Part shown: positions 28,212-37,769 of the stretch, in pieces
Position numbering within the stretch: position 1 is the stretch's first letter
How the letters are laid out: each line of letters opens with the position of its first letter
Notes under the pieces: generated by a model
Told to the model about the DNA's origin: nothing
Seen by the model: the letters and a program-made list of their open reading frames with translations, nothing else
Database searches by the model: none
Translations under genes and position numbers: made by a program
Source: Palleronia sediminis
GTDB lineage: Bacteria > Pseudomonadota > Alphaproteobacteria > Rhodobacterales > Rhodobacteraceae
Assembly (NCBI RefSeq): GCF_004358695.1
Contig: NZ_SNAA01000016.1
Location: 18,582 to 82,581 of the forward strand
DNA length: 64,000 nt
Reading direction: 5' to 3'

Positions 28212-29192
28212 TCAGGGTTCTGTGGGGCCGGGATGGTCGGCCAGGAAATCGTCGAGCTGTCGCGCGTCGGGCATCGCCGGGGCGCAGCCCGGCTGGCTGA
28301 CGACGATCGAGGCGCAGGCCGAGCCGCGCAGCACCGCCTCGCGCAGGGGCCGGCGCTCGGCGATGCCGGCAAGCAGCCCCGCGATGAAGCTGTCGCCCGC
28401 CCCGTTGGGCTTGACGGCCGTGACGGGATAGATGCCGGTGCGGATTTCCTCGCCGCGCGCAAAGGTGATCGCACCGCCCTCGCCCATCTTGTAGATCACG
28501 AGCTTGCCCGAGGCGGCCAGCGCACGCGCCTTTTCGAGCCCCTTGTCGATGCCGCCCGCCATGAAGCCGAACTCCTCGTCGTTGCCGACGATCATGTCGC
28601 TCTCTTCGCCGGCGCGGGTCAGCGTCTCGGACGCGACCTGTGCCGAGGGCCAGCTATAGGGGCGATAGTCTATGTCGAAGATCACCGGGATGCCGGCCTT
28701 GCGGGCGTTCTCGAACGCGCGGAAGGTCGAGCCGCGCGACGGCTCGGCGGCAAAGACGGTCCCGGCGGTGATCAGGGCGCCGAAATCCGCGTAATCCACC
28801 CGGTCCACGTCGTCTCGCGTGACCTGGAAATCGACGGCGTTGTTGCGGTAGATGCAGAGCTGGAAATCGTCCATCGTGCTTTCGTAGACGGCGAGCGAAA
28901 CGCGGTATTCGCCGCCCAGAACCTTCACGTATCGGGTGTCGACGCCGTAATGGCGCAGCCGGTTGGTGCAGAACCGCCCCACGGTGTCGTCGCTGACCGA
29001 GGTCACGAGCGCCGATGCCATGCCCAGCTTGCACAGCCCGGCGCAGATATTGGCCGAGGATCCGCCCAGATCGGCGCGAAAGGTCTCGGCATTCTCGGCC
29101 TTGGTGCCCTGCGGATCGGCGAACAGGTCCATGCCGGCCCGTCCGAACACCGCGAAACGGCCCTTTTCGATGCCCCGGATCAGATGCTCCAT
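28212..29192 (-). CDS. iolC: 5-dehydro-2-deoxygluconokinase
   Basis: A 326-aa PfkB-family kinase. The N-terminal GGSSANICAGLCKLG and the C-terminal catalytic motif KPNGAGDSFIAGLL are intact, including the GAGD anion hole and catalytic Asp. It phosphorylates 2-deoxy-5-keto-gluconate. Its ATG overlaps the iolD stop (TGATG). Confidence 0.93.
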   Translation of the reverse strand: MEHLIRGIEKGRFAVFGRAGMDLFADPQGTKAENAETFRADLGGSSANICAGLCKLGMASALVTSVSDDTVGRFCTNRLRHYGVDTRYVKVLGGEYRVSLAVYESTMDDFQLCIYRNNAVDFQVTRDDVDRVDYADFGALITAGTVFAAEPSRGSTFRAFENARKAGIPVIFDIDYRPYSWPSAQVASETLTRAGEESDMIVGNDEEFGFMAGGIDKGLEKARALAASGKLVIYKMGEGGAITFARGEEIRTGIYPVTAVKPNGAGDSFIAGLLAGIAERRPLREAVLRGSACASIVVSQPGCAPAMPDARQLDDFLADHPGPTEP

Positions 29193-31060
29193 CAGATCCC
29201 CCGCCGCTGACCGGCGCGCCCGGCTTCCTGTTCCTCGTGGGCCTTGCGGACGCTTTCGCTGTCGGTGACATTTGGCGTGCCCACCTCCCACCAGGCGTGG
29301 CCTTCGGTGGTCCAGCCCTCGTAGGCATCCACGTCCATGACGATCACGTAGCTCTTGTCCGACCGCTTGGCGCGCTTGAACGCCTCGGCCAGTTCCGCGG
29401 GGGTGTCGACCTTTTCGGCCGCGGCCCCCATCGAGGCGGCATGGGCCACGAAATCCACGCCGAAGGGCTCGGGGATCGTCGGGCAATCGGAGAGCAGGTT
29501 GTTGAAGCTTTCGTTGCCGGTATTGTTCTGCAGCTTGTTGATGACCGCAAAGCCGCCATTGTCGAGAACCAGCACGATCAGCTTCTTGCGGCTGAGGACG
29601 CTGGAATAGAGGTCCGAGTTCAGCATCAAGTATGAGCCGTCGCCGCAAAAGGTTATGGTATCGCGGTCGGGCTCCCGCTCCATCTGGGCGATGCGGGCGC
29701 CCCAGGCCCCCGCGATCTCGTAGCCCATGCAGGAAAAGCCGAACTCGACATCGACCGTTCCGGTCTCGAGCGTGCGCCAGTTGGCCGTGACCTCGGCCGG
29801 CAGGCCGCCGGCCGCGGCCACCACCCGGTCGCGCGGATGGCAGAGATCGTTCACGATGCCGATGGCCTGCGCGTAGGAGTTCGGCCGATTGCCGGGCGCG
29901 ACGTTGCGCGCGACATAGGCATCCCAGTCGCGGCGTTCCTCGCGCGCGAAACGCACCCACGCCTCGGGCGCGGTGTAGTCGAGCGCCGCGTCCAGCGCCG
30001 CCAGCGACAGCCTGGCATCGCCCACGACCGGCAGCGCCATGTGCTTGCCCGCGTCGTGGCGCGCGGCGTTGATCGAGACGATCCGCGCATCCCCGGCAAA
30101 GGCGGTCCATGACCCGGTGGTGAAATCCTGCAACCGGGTTCCGACGGCGAGGATCACGTCGGCCTTGCCCGCCACGGCATTGGCGCTGTTCGATCCGGTC
30201 ACGCCGATGGGGCCTGTATTCAGCTCGTGCGTCGCCCGCATGTTCGCGCGCCCGGCGATGGTCTCGACCACCGGGATGCGGTGCCGTTCGGCAAAGGCGG
30301 TCAGTTCCGCCACCGCGCGCGAATACTGCACCCCGCCGCCCGCGACGATCACCGGGCGCTCGGCGGCCCGGATCGCGGCGGCGGCATCGGCGATCTCGGC
30401 CGCGTCGGGCGACTGGCGGCGGATGCGGTGTACCCTCTCGGCAAAGAACTCGGCCGGATAGTCATAGGTCCAGCCCTGCACATCCTGCGGCAGCGCGATG
30501 AAGGCCGGTCCGCAATCGGCCGGGTCGAGCATGGTAGCGATCGCGGCGGGAAGCGACTGGATCACCTGCGCCGGATGACAGATGCGGTCCCAGTAGCGGC
30601 TGCACGGCCTGAAGGCGTCGTTCACCCCGAGGGTCGGATCGTAGAAGTTCTCCATCTGCTGGAGCACCGGGTCCGGCAACCGCGTGACGAAGGTATCGCC
30701 GCAAAGCATGAGCATCGGCAGGCGGTTGGCATGGGCGAGCCCGGCGGCCGTCAGCAGGTTGGCGGTGCCCGGCCCGGCCGAGGCGGTGCAGAACATGAAG
30801 CGCTGGCGTAGCCATTGCTTGGCATAGCCCGCGGCGGCAAAGCCCATGCTGGTCTCGTTCTGCCCGCGATAGAGCGGCAGCTCGTCCCGCACGTTATGCA
30901 GCGCCTCGCCGAGACAGGTCACGTTGCCATGGCCGAAGATGCCGAAACCGCCGCCGCACAGGCGCATCCGCGTTCCGTCGATCTCGATATACTGGTTGAC
31001 GAGCCAGCGGATGATCGCCTGGGCCGTGGTCAGCCGGACGGTGTTCTCGGATGCGGGCAT
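29192..31060 (-). CDS. iolD: 3D-(3,5/4)-trihydroxycyclohexane-1,2-dione hydrolase
   Basis: A 622-aa thiamine-diphosphate enzyme that opens the inositol ring. The ThDP-binding motif runs from GDGSYLMLNSDLYS to VLDNGGFAVINKLQ. The N-terminal part has GHGNVTCLGEAL and YRGQNETSMGFAAAGYAK. It is the first gene of the leftward iolDCBJ operon, with its promoter facing iolG across a LacI-type operator. Confidence 0.94.
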   Translation of the reverse strand: MPASENTVRLTTAQAIIRWLVNQYIEIDGTRMRLCGGGFGIFGHGNVTCLGEALHNVRDELPLYRGQNETSMGFAAAGYAKQWLRQRFMFCTASAGPGTANLLTAAGLAHANRLPMLMLCGDTFVTRLPDPVLQQMENFYDPTLGVNDAFRPCSRYWDRICHPAQVIQSLPAAIATMLDPADCGPAFIALPQDVQGWTYDYPAEFFAERVHRIRRQSPDAAEIADAAAAIRAAERPVIVAGGGVQYSRAVAELTAFAERHRIPVVETIAGRANMRATHELNTGPIGVTGSNSANAVAGKADVILAVGTRLQDFTTGSWTAFAGDARIVSINAARHDAGKHMALPVVGDARLSLAALDAALDYTAPEAWVRFAREERRDWDAYVARNVAPGNRPNSYAQAIGIVNDLCHPRDRVVAAAGGLPAEVTANWRTLETGTVDVEFGFSCMGYEIAGAWGARIAQMEREPDRDTITFCGDGSYLMLNSDLYSSVLSRKKLIVLVLDNGGFAVINKLQNNTGNESFNNLLSDCPTIPEPFGVDFVAHAASMGAAAEKVDTPAELAEAFKRAKRSDKSYVIVMDVDAYEGWTTEGHAWWEVGTPNVTDSESVRKAHEEQEAGRAGQRRGI

Positions 31061-31136
31061 GCGGCGCAAACCTCCCTGAAACTTCTGGCGGCCGGCGAAA
31101 GCCGCTTGCGGGTCGTCGGGGCTCAGGATACAGCTT

Positions 31137-31152
31137 TTGCAACCGGTTGCAA
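31137..31152. promoter_or_regulatory. IolR (LacI-type) operator 1
   Basis: TTGCAACCGGTTGCAA is a perfect 16-bp palindrome between the divergent iolD and iolG genes. The central CCGG flanked by symmetric TTGCAA/TTGCAA arms is typical of LacI-family operators. The same sequence recurs upstream of the LacI gene and the inositol importer. Confidence 0.85.
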
Positions 31153-31174
31153 ATTGAAATGCAAGGACGCTGGA

Positions 31175-32278
31175 ATGACGCAGATCGGCATCGGAATCCT
31201 CGGCGGCGGCTACATGGGCAAGGCGCACGCGGTCGCCATGTCCGCGGTGGGGGCCGTCTTCGACACGGCGCTGCGCCCCCGGCTGGAGATGGTCTGCGCC
31301 GCCTCGCCCGAAAGCGCCGAACGGTATCGCGCGGCCTACGGTTTCGCGCGGAGCACCGGCGATTGGCAGGCGCTCGTCTCGGACCCGCTGGTCGATGCCA
31401 TCGTGATCGCCACCCCGCAGGATACGCATCGCGCGATCGCCGAGGCGGCCTTTGCCCTCGGCAAGCCGGTGTTCTGCGAAAAACCGCTGGGCGCCTCACT
31501 CGACGACAGCGCGGCGATGGTCGCCGCCGCCGAAGACTCCGGCGCGGTTAATATGGTGGGCTTCAACTATATCCGCACGCCGGCAAGCCAGTTCGCGCGC
31601 CAACTCATCGCCGATGGCGAGATCGGCGAGGTGACGTGGTTCCGCGGCGAGCATACCGAGGATTTCCTCGCCGATCCGCAGACCCCCGCAAGCTGGCGGA
31701 CGAGCGGAATGGCGAACGGCACGATGGGCGATCTGTCGCCACACATGATCAACGGGGCGCTCGCCCTGATGGGGCCGATCACGCGGGTGATCGGCAGCTA
31801 CGAGACGGTCCATGCCTCCCGCCCCGGCGGCGCGGTGACGAATGACGATCACGGGCAGATGATGTGCCGTTTCGAGAACGGCGCGATGGGGCAGATGTAT
31901 TTCTCGCGCATCTCGACGGGGCGCAAGATGGGCTATGCCTACGAGATCTCCGGCACGAAAGGCGCGCTCCGCTTCGATCAGGAGGACCAGAACGCACTCT
32001 GGCTCTATCGCAGCGAGGGCCCCGAGGCGACGCGCGGATTCACCAGGATCCTGACGGGCCCCGCCCATCCCGATTACGCGGCCTTCTGCCAGGGGCCGGG
32101 ACACGGCACCGGCTACCAGGACCAGATCATCATCGAGGCGCGGGATTTCCTGCGCGCGATCGAAACCGGCAAGGCCATCTGGCCGACCTTTCGCGACGGG
32201 CACGAGGTGAACCGGGTGATCGCCGCGACGCTCGCCTCGGCCGATGCCGGGTCATGGAAAGATATCAGCGACTTCTGA
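31175..32278 (+). CDS. iolG: Inositol 2-dehydrogenase-like oxidoreductase
   Basis: A 367-aa Gfo/Idh/MocA enzyme. The Rossmann motif is GILGGGYMGKAHA, followed by ATPQDTH and the catalytic-site motif CEKPLGASLDD. The C-terminal domain contains GDLSPHMINGALALMG with the conserved His. It should oxidise myo-inositol to 2-keto-myo-inositol with NAD+. It is first in the rightward iolG-iolE-idh operon, 22 bases after the operator. Confidence 0.87.
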   Translation: MTQIGIGILGGGYMGKAHAVAMSAVGAVFDTALRPRLEMVCAASPESAERYRAAYGFARSTGDWQALVSDPLVDAIVIATPQDTHRAIAEAAFALGKPVFCEKPLGASLDDSAAMVAAAEDSGAVNMVGFNYIRTPASQFARQLIADGEIGEVTWFRGEHTEDFLADPQTPASWRTSGMANGTMGDLSPHMINGALALMGPITRVIGSYETVHASRPGGAVTNDDHGQMMCRFENGAMGQMYFSRISTGRKMGYAYEISGTKGALRFDQEDQNALWLYRSEGPEATRGFTRILTGPAHPDYAAFCQGPGHGTGYQDQIIIEARDFLRAIETGKAIWPTFRDGHEVNRVIAATLASADAGSWKDISDF

Positions 32279-32297
32279 CGACGGGAGACACCGAAGA

Positions 32298-33191
32298 ATG
32301 ACCATCCGCATCGGCAACGCGCCCTGTTCCTGGGGTGTGGAGTTCGCCAACGACCCGCGCAATCCGACATGGCGGCATGTCCTCGCCGAATGTGCCGCGG
32401 CGGGCTACAAGGGGATCGAGCTCGGCCCCGTGGGCTTCATGCCCGAGGACCCGGACGTGCTGCGCGACGGGCTGCACGAGCATGGGCTGGAGTTGATCGG
32501 CGGCGTCGTGTTCCGCCCCTATCACGACCCCGATGCCTGGGACGACGTGCTGGACGCGACCCACCGCACCGCCAGGGCGCTGCGCGCGCATGGCGCGAAA
32601 CACCTCGTGCTGATCGACTCGATCTCGCCCCGCCGCGCGCCGACCGCGGGCCGCGCCGCCGAGGCCGAGGCGATGGACAAGGCCGAATGGGTGGCCTACC
32701 GCGACCGCATCGCGGAATCGGCGCGCATCGGGACCGAGGAATACGGGCTGACCGTCGGCATCCACGCCCATGCGGCGGGTTTCATGGATTTCGAGCCCGA
32801 GCTCGAGCGGCTGCTGGACGAGGTCGACGAGAAGATCCTCAAGATCTGCTTCGACACCGGGCACCATTCCTATGCGGGCTTCGACCCGGTGGCGTTCATG
32901 CGAAAGCATATCGGCCGGATTTCCTACATGCATTTCAAGGATATCGACCCCGAGGTGAAAGCGCGCGCGATCGAGAACCGTACCGGGTTCTACGATACCT
33001 GCGGCCAGGGCATCTTTTGCAACCTCGGCGAAGGCGATGTCGATTTCCCCGCCGTTCGGCAGGTGCTGCTCGACAATGGTTTCGAGGGCTGGTGCACGGT
33101 CGAACAGGATTGCGATCCGACGCTCGATCCCAACACGCTCGGCGATGCCCGCAAGAACCGCGAATATCTCGAATCCATCGGCTTCAAGTAA
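32298..33191 (+). CDS. iolE: Inosose (2-keto-myo-inositol) dehydratase
   Basis: A 297-aa TIM-barrel protein of the xylose-isomerase-like family. It begins with IRIGNAPCSWGVEFANDP, the IolE hallmark, and carries metal-site residues in CFDTGHHSYAG and ISYMHFKDID. It dehydrates 2-keto-myo-inositol to the trihydroxycyclohexane-dione used by IolD. Confidence 0.94.
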   Translation: MTIRIGNAPCSWGVEFANDPRNPTWRHVLAECAAAGYKGIELGPVGFMPEDPDVLRDGLHEHGLELIGGVVFRPYHDPDAWDDVLDATHRTARALRAHGAKHLVLIDSISPRRAPTAGRAAEAEAMDKAEWVAYRDRIAESARIGTEEYGLTVGIHAHAAGFMDFEPELERLLDEVDEKILKICFDTGHHSYAGFDPVAFMRKHIGRISYMHFKDIDPEVKARAIENRTGFYDTCGQGIFCNLGEGDVDFPAVRQVLLDNGFEGWCTVEQDCDPTLDPNTLGDARKNREYLESIGFK

Positions 33192-33202
33192 GGGGCACGG
33201 AC

Positions 33203-34342
33203 ATGACGAAACTGAAATGGGGCATGATCGGCGGCGGCGAAGGCAGCCAGATCGGCCCGGCGCATCGCCTGGGCGCGCAGGCCGATGGCCGGTTCGCGTT
33301 CATCGCGGGCGCGCTCGACCATCGCCCCGAAGAGGGACGCGCCTATGCCCGGCGCCTCGGCATCGCGGCCGACCGGGCCTATGGCGACTGGACCGAGATG
33401 CTGGCCGGCGAACGGGATCGCGACGACCGGATCGACCTCGTCACGGTGGCGACCCCGAACGCCACGCATTTCGAGATCACCAAGGCCTTCCTCGAGGCGG
33501 GCTTCAACGTGCTTTGCGAAAAGCCGATGACCATGACGGTCGAAGAAGGCGAGGAAATCGTCCGCGTGGCCGAGCGTTCCGGCAGGATCTGCGCGGTGAA
33601 CTACTGCTATTCCGCCTATCCGATGGTGCGGCAGGCGCGCGCCATGGTGCGCAACGGCGAGATCGGCAAGGTCCGGCTGGTGGTCGCGAATTTCTCGCAT
33701 GGCCATCACGGCGATGCCGCGGATGCCGACAACCCCCGCGTGCGCTGGCGCTATGATCCCGCGATGGCCGGGATCTCGGGGCAGTTCGCCGATTGCGGCA
33801 TCCACGCGATGCACATGGCGAGCTTTGTCTGCGATGACGAGGTCGAAAACCTGTCGGCGGATTTCGTCTCGACCATTCCCAGCCGCGAGCTCGAAGACGA
33901 CGCGATGGTGAATTTCCGCATGTCGGGCGGCACGGTCGGGCGACTCTGGACCTCGTCGGTTGCGATCGGGCGGCAACACGGTTTCGACATCCAGGTGTTC
34001 GGCGAGACCGGCGGGCTACGCTGGGCCTCGGAGCAGCCAAACCAGTTGCTCTATACGCCGGTCGGCGGACGCACCCAGATCATCGAAAAGGGCGAGGCCG
34101 GGCTGCATGAGGATGCGCGGCGCCTCTCGCGCGTCTCCATCGCCCATCCCGAGGGGTTTCCGCTCGCGGTTGCCAATATTTACTGCGATCTCGCGGATGC
34201 CATCGCCGGTGAAACGCGGGACGGCCTGCCCGATGCCGCCGCAGGCGTGAGGTCGATGGCGGCCGTGCATGCGGCAGTGGCATCGGCCCGCAAGGACGGC
34301 GCCTGGACCGATGCCCGCCCGCCGATGTTCCGTCAGGAGTAG
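33203..34342 (+). CDS. Second Gfo/Idh/MocA-family dehydrogenase of the iol locus
   Basis: A 379-aa oxidoreductase with Rossmann motif MIGGGEGSQIGPAHR and catalytic CEKPMTMTVEEGEEIV. It differs clearly from iolG and resembles enzymes acting on scyllo-inositol or epimeric inositols. It follows iolE by 11 bases, and its 3' end overlaps the converging LacI gene by 10 bp. The precise substrate is not evident. Confidence 0.82.
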   Translation: MTKLKWGMIGGGEGSQIGPAHRLGAQADGRFAFIAGALDHRPEEGRAYARRLGIAADRAYGDWTEMLAGERDRDDRIDLVTVATPNATHFEITKAFLEAGFNVLCEKPMTMTVEEGEEIVRVAERSGRICAVNYCYSAYPMVRQARAMVRNGEIGKVRLVVANFSHGHHGDAADADNPRVRWRYDPAMAGISGQFADCGIHAMHMASFVCDDEVENLSADFVSTIPSRELEDDAMVNFRMSGGTVGRLWTSSVAIGRQHGFDIQVFGETGGLRWASEQPNQLLYTPVGGRTQIIEKGEAGLHEDARRLSRVSIAHPEGFPLAVANIYCDLADAIAGETRDGLPDAAAGVRSMAAVHAAVASARKDGAWTDARPPMFRQE

Positions 34343-35421
34343 TTTCGGACGCGCCCGAGATCCGTTTCGCCCAGATCGGTCGGAACCTCGGGCGCGTTCA
34401 CCGCATGTGACCGCGCCCCGGTCGCCGGCAGGGGCCGCAACGTGCCCCTTTCGACGACGGGGCAGGAATAGAGCCGCGCCTCGGGCCGGCGGCCCGGATC
34501 CTTGAGCAGCGCGAGCATCAGTTCGATCGAGGAGGACACGATCTCTTGGATCGGCTGGTGGATGGTGGTCAGGTTGATGCTTTCCCACCGCGCCATTTCC
34601 ATGTCGTTCAGCCCGATGATGCCGATATCGTCGGGGCAGGACAGGCCGCTTTCGGCGATGGCCGACAGCGCCCCGATCGACAGCACGTCGTCGCCGCAGA
34701 AATAGGCTTCGGCCGGTTTCGATTTCAGCAGGTCGAGCATGGCTCGGCGGCCCGCGTCGAACGAATAGGCCTCGGCAAAGGAAAAGCTGCTGCGGATTTC
34801 GGGATGGAGCGCCAGTTCCGCGTCGAACCCCGCATGGCGATCCTCGGTCGAGGTCGCGTCTTGCGGACCGCCGAGGAAAGCCACGTCCCGGTAGCCGCGC
34901 GCGATGAGCGCCCTTGCGGCCGTCCTGCCGGCCTCGCGGTTGTCGATGGTGACGACGTGAACCTGCGGAGAGGGCGAAAAGCGGCCGAAGGAATGGACGA
35001 CCGGGATACCGGCATCCCGGAACGCCTCGGAGAACTTGGGCGGCAAGGTCGACGAGGCCACCACGACCCCGTCCACGGAATATTGCCGCAGCATCCTGAT
35101 CGAGCCTTCGGGCTCGATCTCGTCGGTCAGGTTGACCAGCAACGGTCGCAGCCCCGCCCCCTGCAAGCCGCGGGTGAACAGGTCGAAGACCTGTAGGAAG
35201 ATCGGGTTGCGAAAGTTGTTGGACACCAGCCCGATCAGCTTTGTCCGCCCCGTGGTCAGCGACGAGGCCAGCGCATTGGGGCTGTAGCCGAGTTCCCGCG
35301 CGGCCTTTTCCACCTTGCGGCGCATCTTTTCCGAGACCGAGGCCCCGTCGGTGAAGGTACGCGACACGGCCGAGTGCGACACCCCTGCCCTTTCCGCCAC
35401 GTCTTTCAACGTCACCGCCAC
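34333..35421 (-). CDS. iolR: LacI-family repressor of the inositol locus
   Basis: A 362-aa LacI-type regulator. The HTH is at the N-terminus (VTLKDVAERAGVSHSAVSRT) with the hinge helix NALASSLTTGRT, and the core ends with GTLRPLP. It starts with GTG preceded by GAGGAGG. Two matching palindromic operators in the locus make it the likely repressor of both iol operons and the importer; an inositol-pathway intermediate is the probable inducer. The name marks function, not homology to the DeoR-type IolR of Bacillus. Confidence 0.85.
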   Translation of the reverse strand: MAVTLKDVAERAGVSHSAVSRTFTDGASVSEKMRRKVEKAARELGYSPNALASSLTTGRTKLIGLVSNNFRNPIFLQVFDLFTRGLQGAGLRPLLVNLTDEIEPEGSIRMLRQYSVDGVVVASSTLPPKFSEAFRDAGIPVVHSFGRFSPSPQVHVVTIDNREAGRTAARALIARGYRDVAFLGGPQDATSTEDRHAGFDAELALHPEIRSSFSFAEAYSFDAGRRAMLDLLKSKPAEAYFCGDDVLSIGALSAIAESGLSCPDDIGIIGLNDMEMARWESINLTTIHQPIQEIVSSSIELMLALLKDPGRRPEARLYSCPVVERGTLRPLPATGARSHAVNAPEVPTDLGETDLGRVRNYS

Positions 35422-35503
35422 AACCCCGCCTCCTCGCGCCGTGGCACCGCCGCCCTGTCGACGGACGTCGCCCCCATCTGGATTGCATGTAAGCTAGCCG
35501 TAC

Positions 35504-35517
35504 TGCAACCGGTTGCA
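35504..35517. promoter_or_regulatory. IolR (LacI-type) operator 2
   Basis: TGCAACCGGTTGCA, 14-bp palindrome between the divergent LacI gene and the importer operon, identical over the full core to operator 1. This predicts autoregulation and control of uptake. Confidence 0.85.
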
Positions 35518-35607
35518 AGAAGCGTCGGGATGTGTTTTGCTCGACTCGTTGTTCCGCACCGGTCCAGCGTGATCGGATCGGCGAACGCGAACTCAGGGAG
35601 GATGAAC

Positions 35608-36558
35608 ATGATCTCAGCGGCAAAGAAGGTTCTCTTGGCGACGGCGGTGGCGACGCTGCCGATGGTATTGGCATCGACGGCCTCGGCGGAGGGCGAGAAA
35701 TACGTGCTCGTGAGCCACGCGCCCGACAGCGACAGCTGGTGGAACACCATCAAGAACAGCATCGCCCTGGCGGGCGAGCAGATGGATGTCGAGGTCGAAT
35801 ACCGCAACCCGCCCACGGGCGACATCGCCGACATGGCGCGCATCATCGAACAGGTCGCGGCCTCGGGGCCGGACGGGATCATCACCACCCTCGCCGATTT
35901 CGACGTGCTGAGCGGCCCGATCCGGTCAGCGGTCGACAGCGGCGTCGACGTGATCATCATGAACACCGGCTCGGCCGAACAGGCGCGCGAACTCGGCGCG
36001 CTCATGTATGTCGGTCAGCCCGAATACGACGCGGGGTTCGCCGCCGGTCAGCGTGCCAAGGATGACGGCATCACGTCGTTCCTGTGCGTCAACCACGCGA
36101 TCCAGCAACCGACGCTGGTGCAGCGGTGCCAAGGCTTTGCCGATGGCCTGGGCGTCGAGCTCGGAAACCAGATGCTCGACAGCGGCACCGACCCCGCCGA
36201 GATCAAGAACCGCGTGATGGCCTATCTCTCGGCCAATCCCGACACCGACGCGATCCTGACGCTGGGCCCGCTCTCGGCCGATCCAACCCTGCTCGCACTC
36301 GACGAGAACGGCATGGCCGGCGACATCTATTTCGGCACGTTCGACCTTGGCGAAGAGATCGTGAAGGGCATCACCTCGGGCGTGATCGAATGGGGCATCG
36401 ACCAGCAACCCTTCCTGCAGGCCTATCTGCCGGTGGTGATCCTGACCAACTATCACCGCTACGGCGTGCTTCCGGGCAATAACATCAACTCCGGCCCCGG
36501 ATTTATCACCGCCGACAACCTCGGCAAGATCGAGGAGTTCGCGGGCGAGTACCGCTGA
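35608..36558 (+). CDS. Inositol ABC transporter substrate-binding protein
   Basis: A 316-aa ribose-type periplasmic binding protein with a Sec signal (MISAAKKVLLATAVATLPMV, cleavage near ASA). The mature N-terminus is KYVLVSHAPDSDSWWNTIKN. Of two nearby ATGs (35602, 35608) the second has better spacing from GGGAGG. Position inside the iol regulon implies myo-inositol as ligand. A terminator hairpin after the stop probably gives it higher expression than the channel genes. Confidence 0.87.
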   Translation: MISAAKKVLLATAVATLPMVLASTASAEGEKYVLVSHAPDSDSWWNTIKNSIALAGEQMDVEVEYRNPPTGDIADMARIIEQVAASGPDGIITTLADFDVLSGPIRSAVDSGVDVIIMNTGSAEQARELGALMYVGQPEYDAGFAAGQRAKDDGITSFLCVNHAIQQPTLVQRCQGFADGLGVELGNQMLDSGTDPAEIKNRVMAYLSANPDTDAILTLGPLSADPTLLALDENGMAGDIYFGTFDLGEEIVKGITSGVIEWGIDQQPFLQAYLPVVILTNYHRYGVLPGNNINSGPGFITADNLGKIEEFAGEYR

Positions 36559-36573
36559 CGATCACCAATGCGA

Positions 36574-36600
36574 GGGGGCTGGCGACCCGGCCCCCTTTTT
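36574..36600 (+). terminator. Intercistronic terminator after the inositol-binding protein
   Basis: GGGGGCTGG (36574-36582) pairs with CCGGCCCCC (36587-36595) around a CGAC loop (one G-T wobble), followed by TTTTT. It lies inside the operon, so partial termination would lower permease and ATPase levels relative to the binding protein. Confidence 0.8.
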
Positions 36601-36646
36601 GCTCTCGACGCTGCGAGACGAGTTTGAACCCTTGGGGGAGTTGAGC

Positions 36647-37768
36647 ATGACGAACGCGGCCCAACCAGCGGCACCGGACGAACGCATCAAGGAGATATCG
36701 GCGTTCCGCAAGGCGCTGATCCGCCCCGAGCTGGGCGGTATCGTCGGAACGATCGCAGTCTTCACCTTTTTCGGGCTGTTCGCCTTCGACAGCGGCATGT
36801 TCAATTCGCAGGGCATCATGAACTGGTCCGTCGTCTCGGCGCAGTTCATGATCATCGCCGTGGGCGCCTGCCTGCTGATGATCGCGGGGGAGTTCGACCT
36901 TTCGGTCGGCTCGATGATCGGCTTTGCCGGCATGATGATCGCGATCTTTTCGATCACCTATGGCTGGCCCGTCTGGCTTGCCATCATCGTCACCTTCGTC
37001 CTGTGTTGCTCCATCGGCGCGCTGAACGGGTGGATCGTCATCCGCACCGGCCTGCCGAGCTTCATCGTGACGCTGGCCTTCCTTTTCATCCTGCGCGGCT
37101 TCACGATCTTCCTGCCCCAGGTGCTCGAGCGCAAGACCATCATCGGCGGCGTCTCGGACGCGGCCGAGGGCGACTGGCTGGCCCCGATCTTTGGCGGCAA
37201 GATCCTCAAGGGCCTGTTCACCTGGCTGGGCGATGCCGGCGTCATCGCCACCTTCGACCGCGGCACGAATGCCGGGCAACCGGTCGTCGACGGCATCCCC
37301 ATGCTGATCGTCTGGGCGCTGGGGCTGATCGTGTTCGGCCATGTCCTTCTGACCAAGACCAGGTTCGGGAACTGGCTTTTCGCCGCCGGCGGCGATGCCG
37401 AGGCCGCGCGCTATTCGGGCGTTCCGGTCAACCGGGTCAAGATCCTGATGTTCATGTTCACCGCCTTCTGCGCGACAGTCTTCGCGGTCTGCCAGGTGAT
37501 GGAGTTCGGCTCGGCCGGGGCCGACCGCGGACTTCTGAAAGAGTTCGAGGCGATCATCGCCGTGGTCATCGGCGGCGCGCTTCTGACCGGCGGATACGGC
37601 TCGGTCATCGGCGCCGCGCTCGGCGCGCTGATCTTTGGCGTGGTGCAACAGGGCCTGTTCTTTGCAGGGGTCGAAAGCTCTCTCTTCCGGGTGTTCCTGG
37701 GCGTGATCCTCTTGGGGGCCGTCATCCTGAACACCTACATCCGACGCATCATCACGGGGGAACGCTGA
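36647..37768 (+). CDS. Inositol ABC transporter permease
   Basis: A 373-aa RbsC-type permease with about ten hydrophobic segments, including LLMIAGEFDLSVGSMIGFAG (family signature) and IIAVVIGGALLTGGYGSVIG. GGGGGAG lies upstream of the ATG at 36647. It has an insertion near residue 170 (VSDAAEGDWLAPIFGGKILK) typical of the larger members. The ATPase gene follows after 1 base. Confidence 0.88.
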   Translation: MTNAAQPAAPDERIKEISAFRKALIRPELGGIVGTIAVFTFFGLFAFDSGMFNSQGIMNWSVVSAQFMIIAVGACLLMIAGEFDLSVGSMIGFAGMMIAIFSITYGWPVWLAIIVTFVLCCSIGALNGWIVIRTGLPSFIVTLAFLFILRGFTIFLPQVLERKTIIGGVSDAAEGDWLAPIFGGKILKGLFTWLGDAGVIATFDRGTNAGQPVVDGIPMLIVWALGLIVFGHVLLTKTRFGNWLFAAGGDAEAARYSGVPVNRVKILMFMFTAFCATVFAVCQVMEFGSAGADRGLLKEFEAIIAVVIGGALLTGGYGSVIGAALGALIFGVVQQGLFFAGVESSLFRVFLGVILLGAVILNTYIRRIITGER

Positions 37769-37769
37769 C

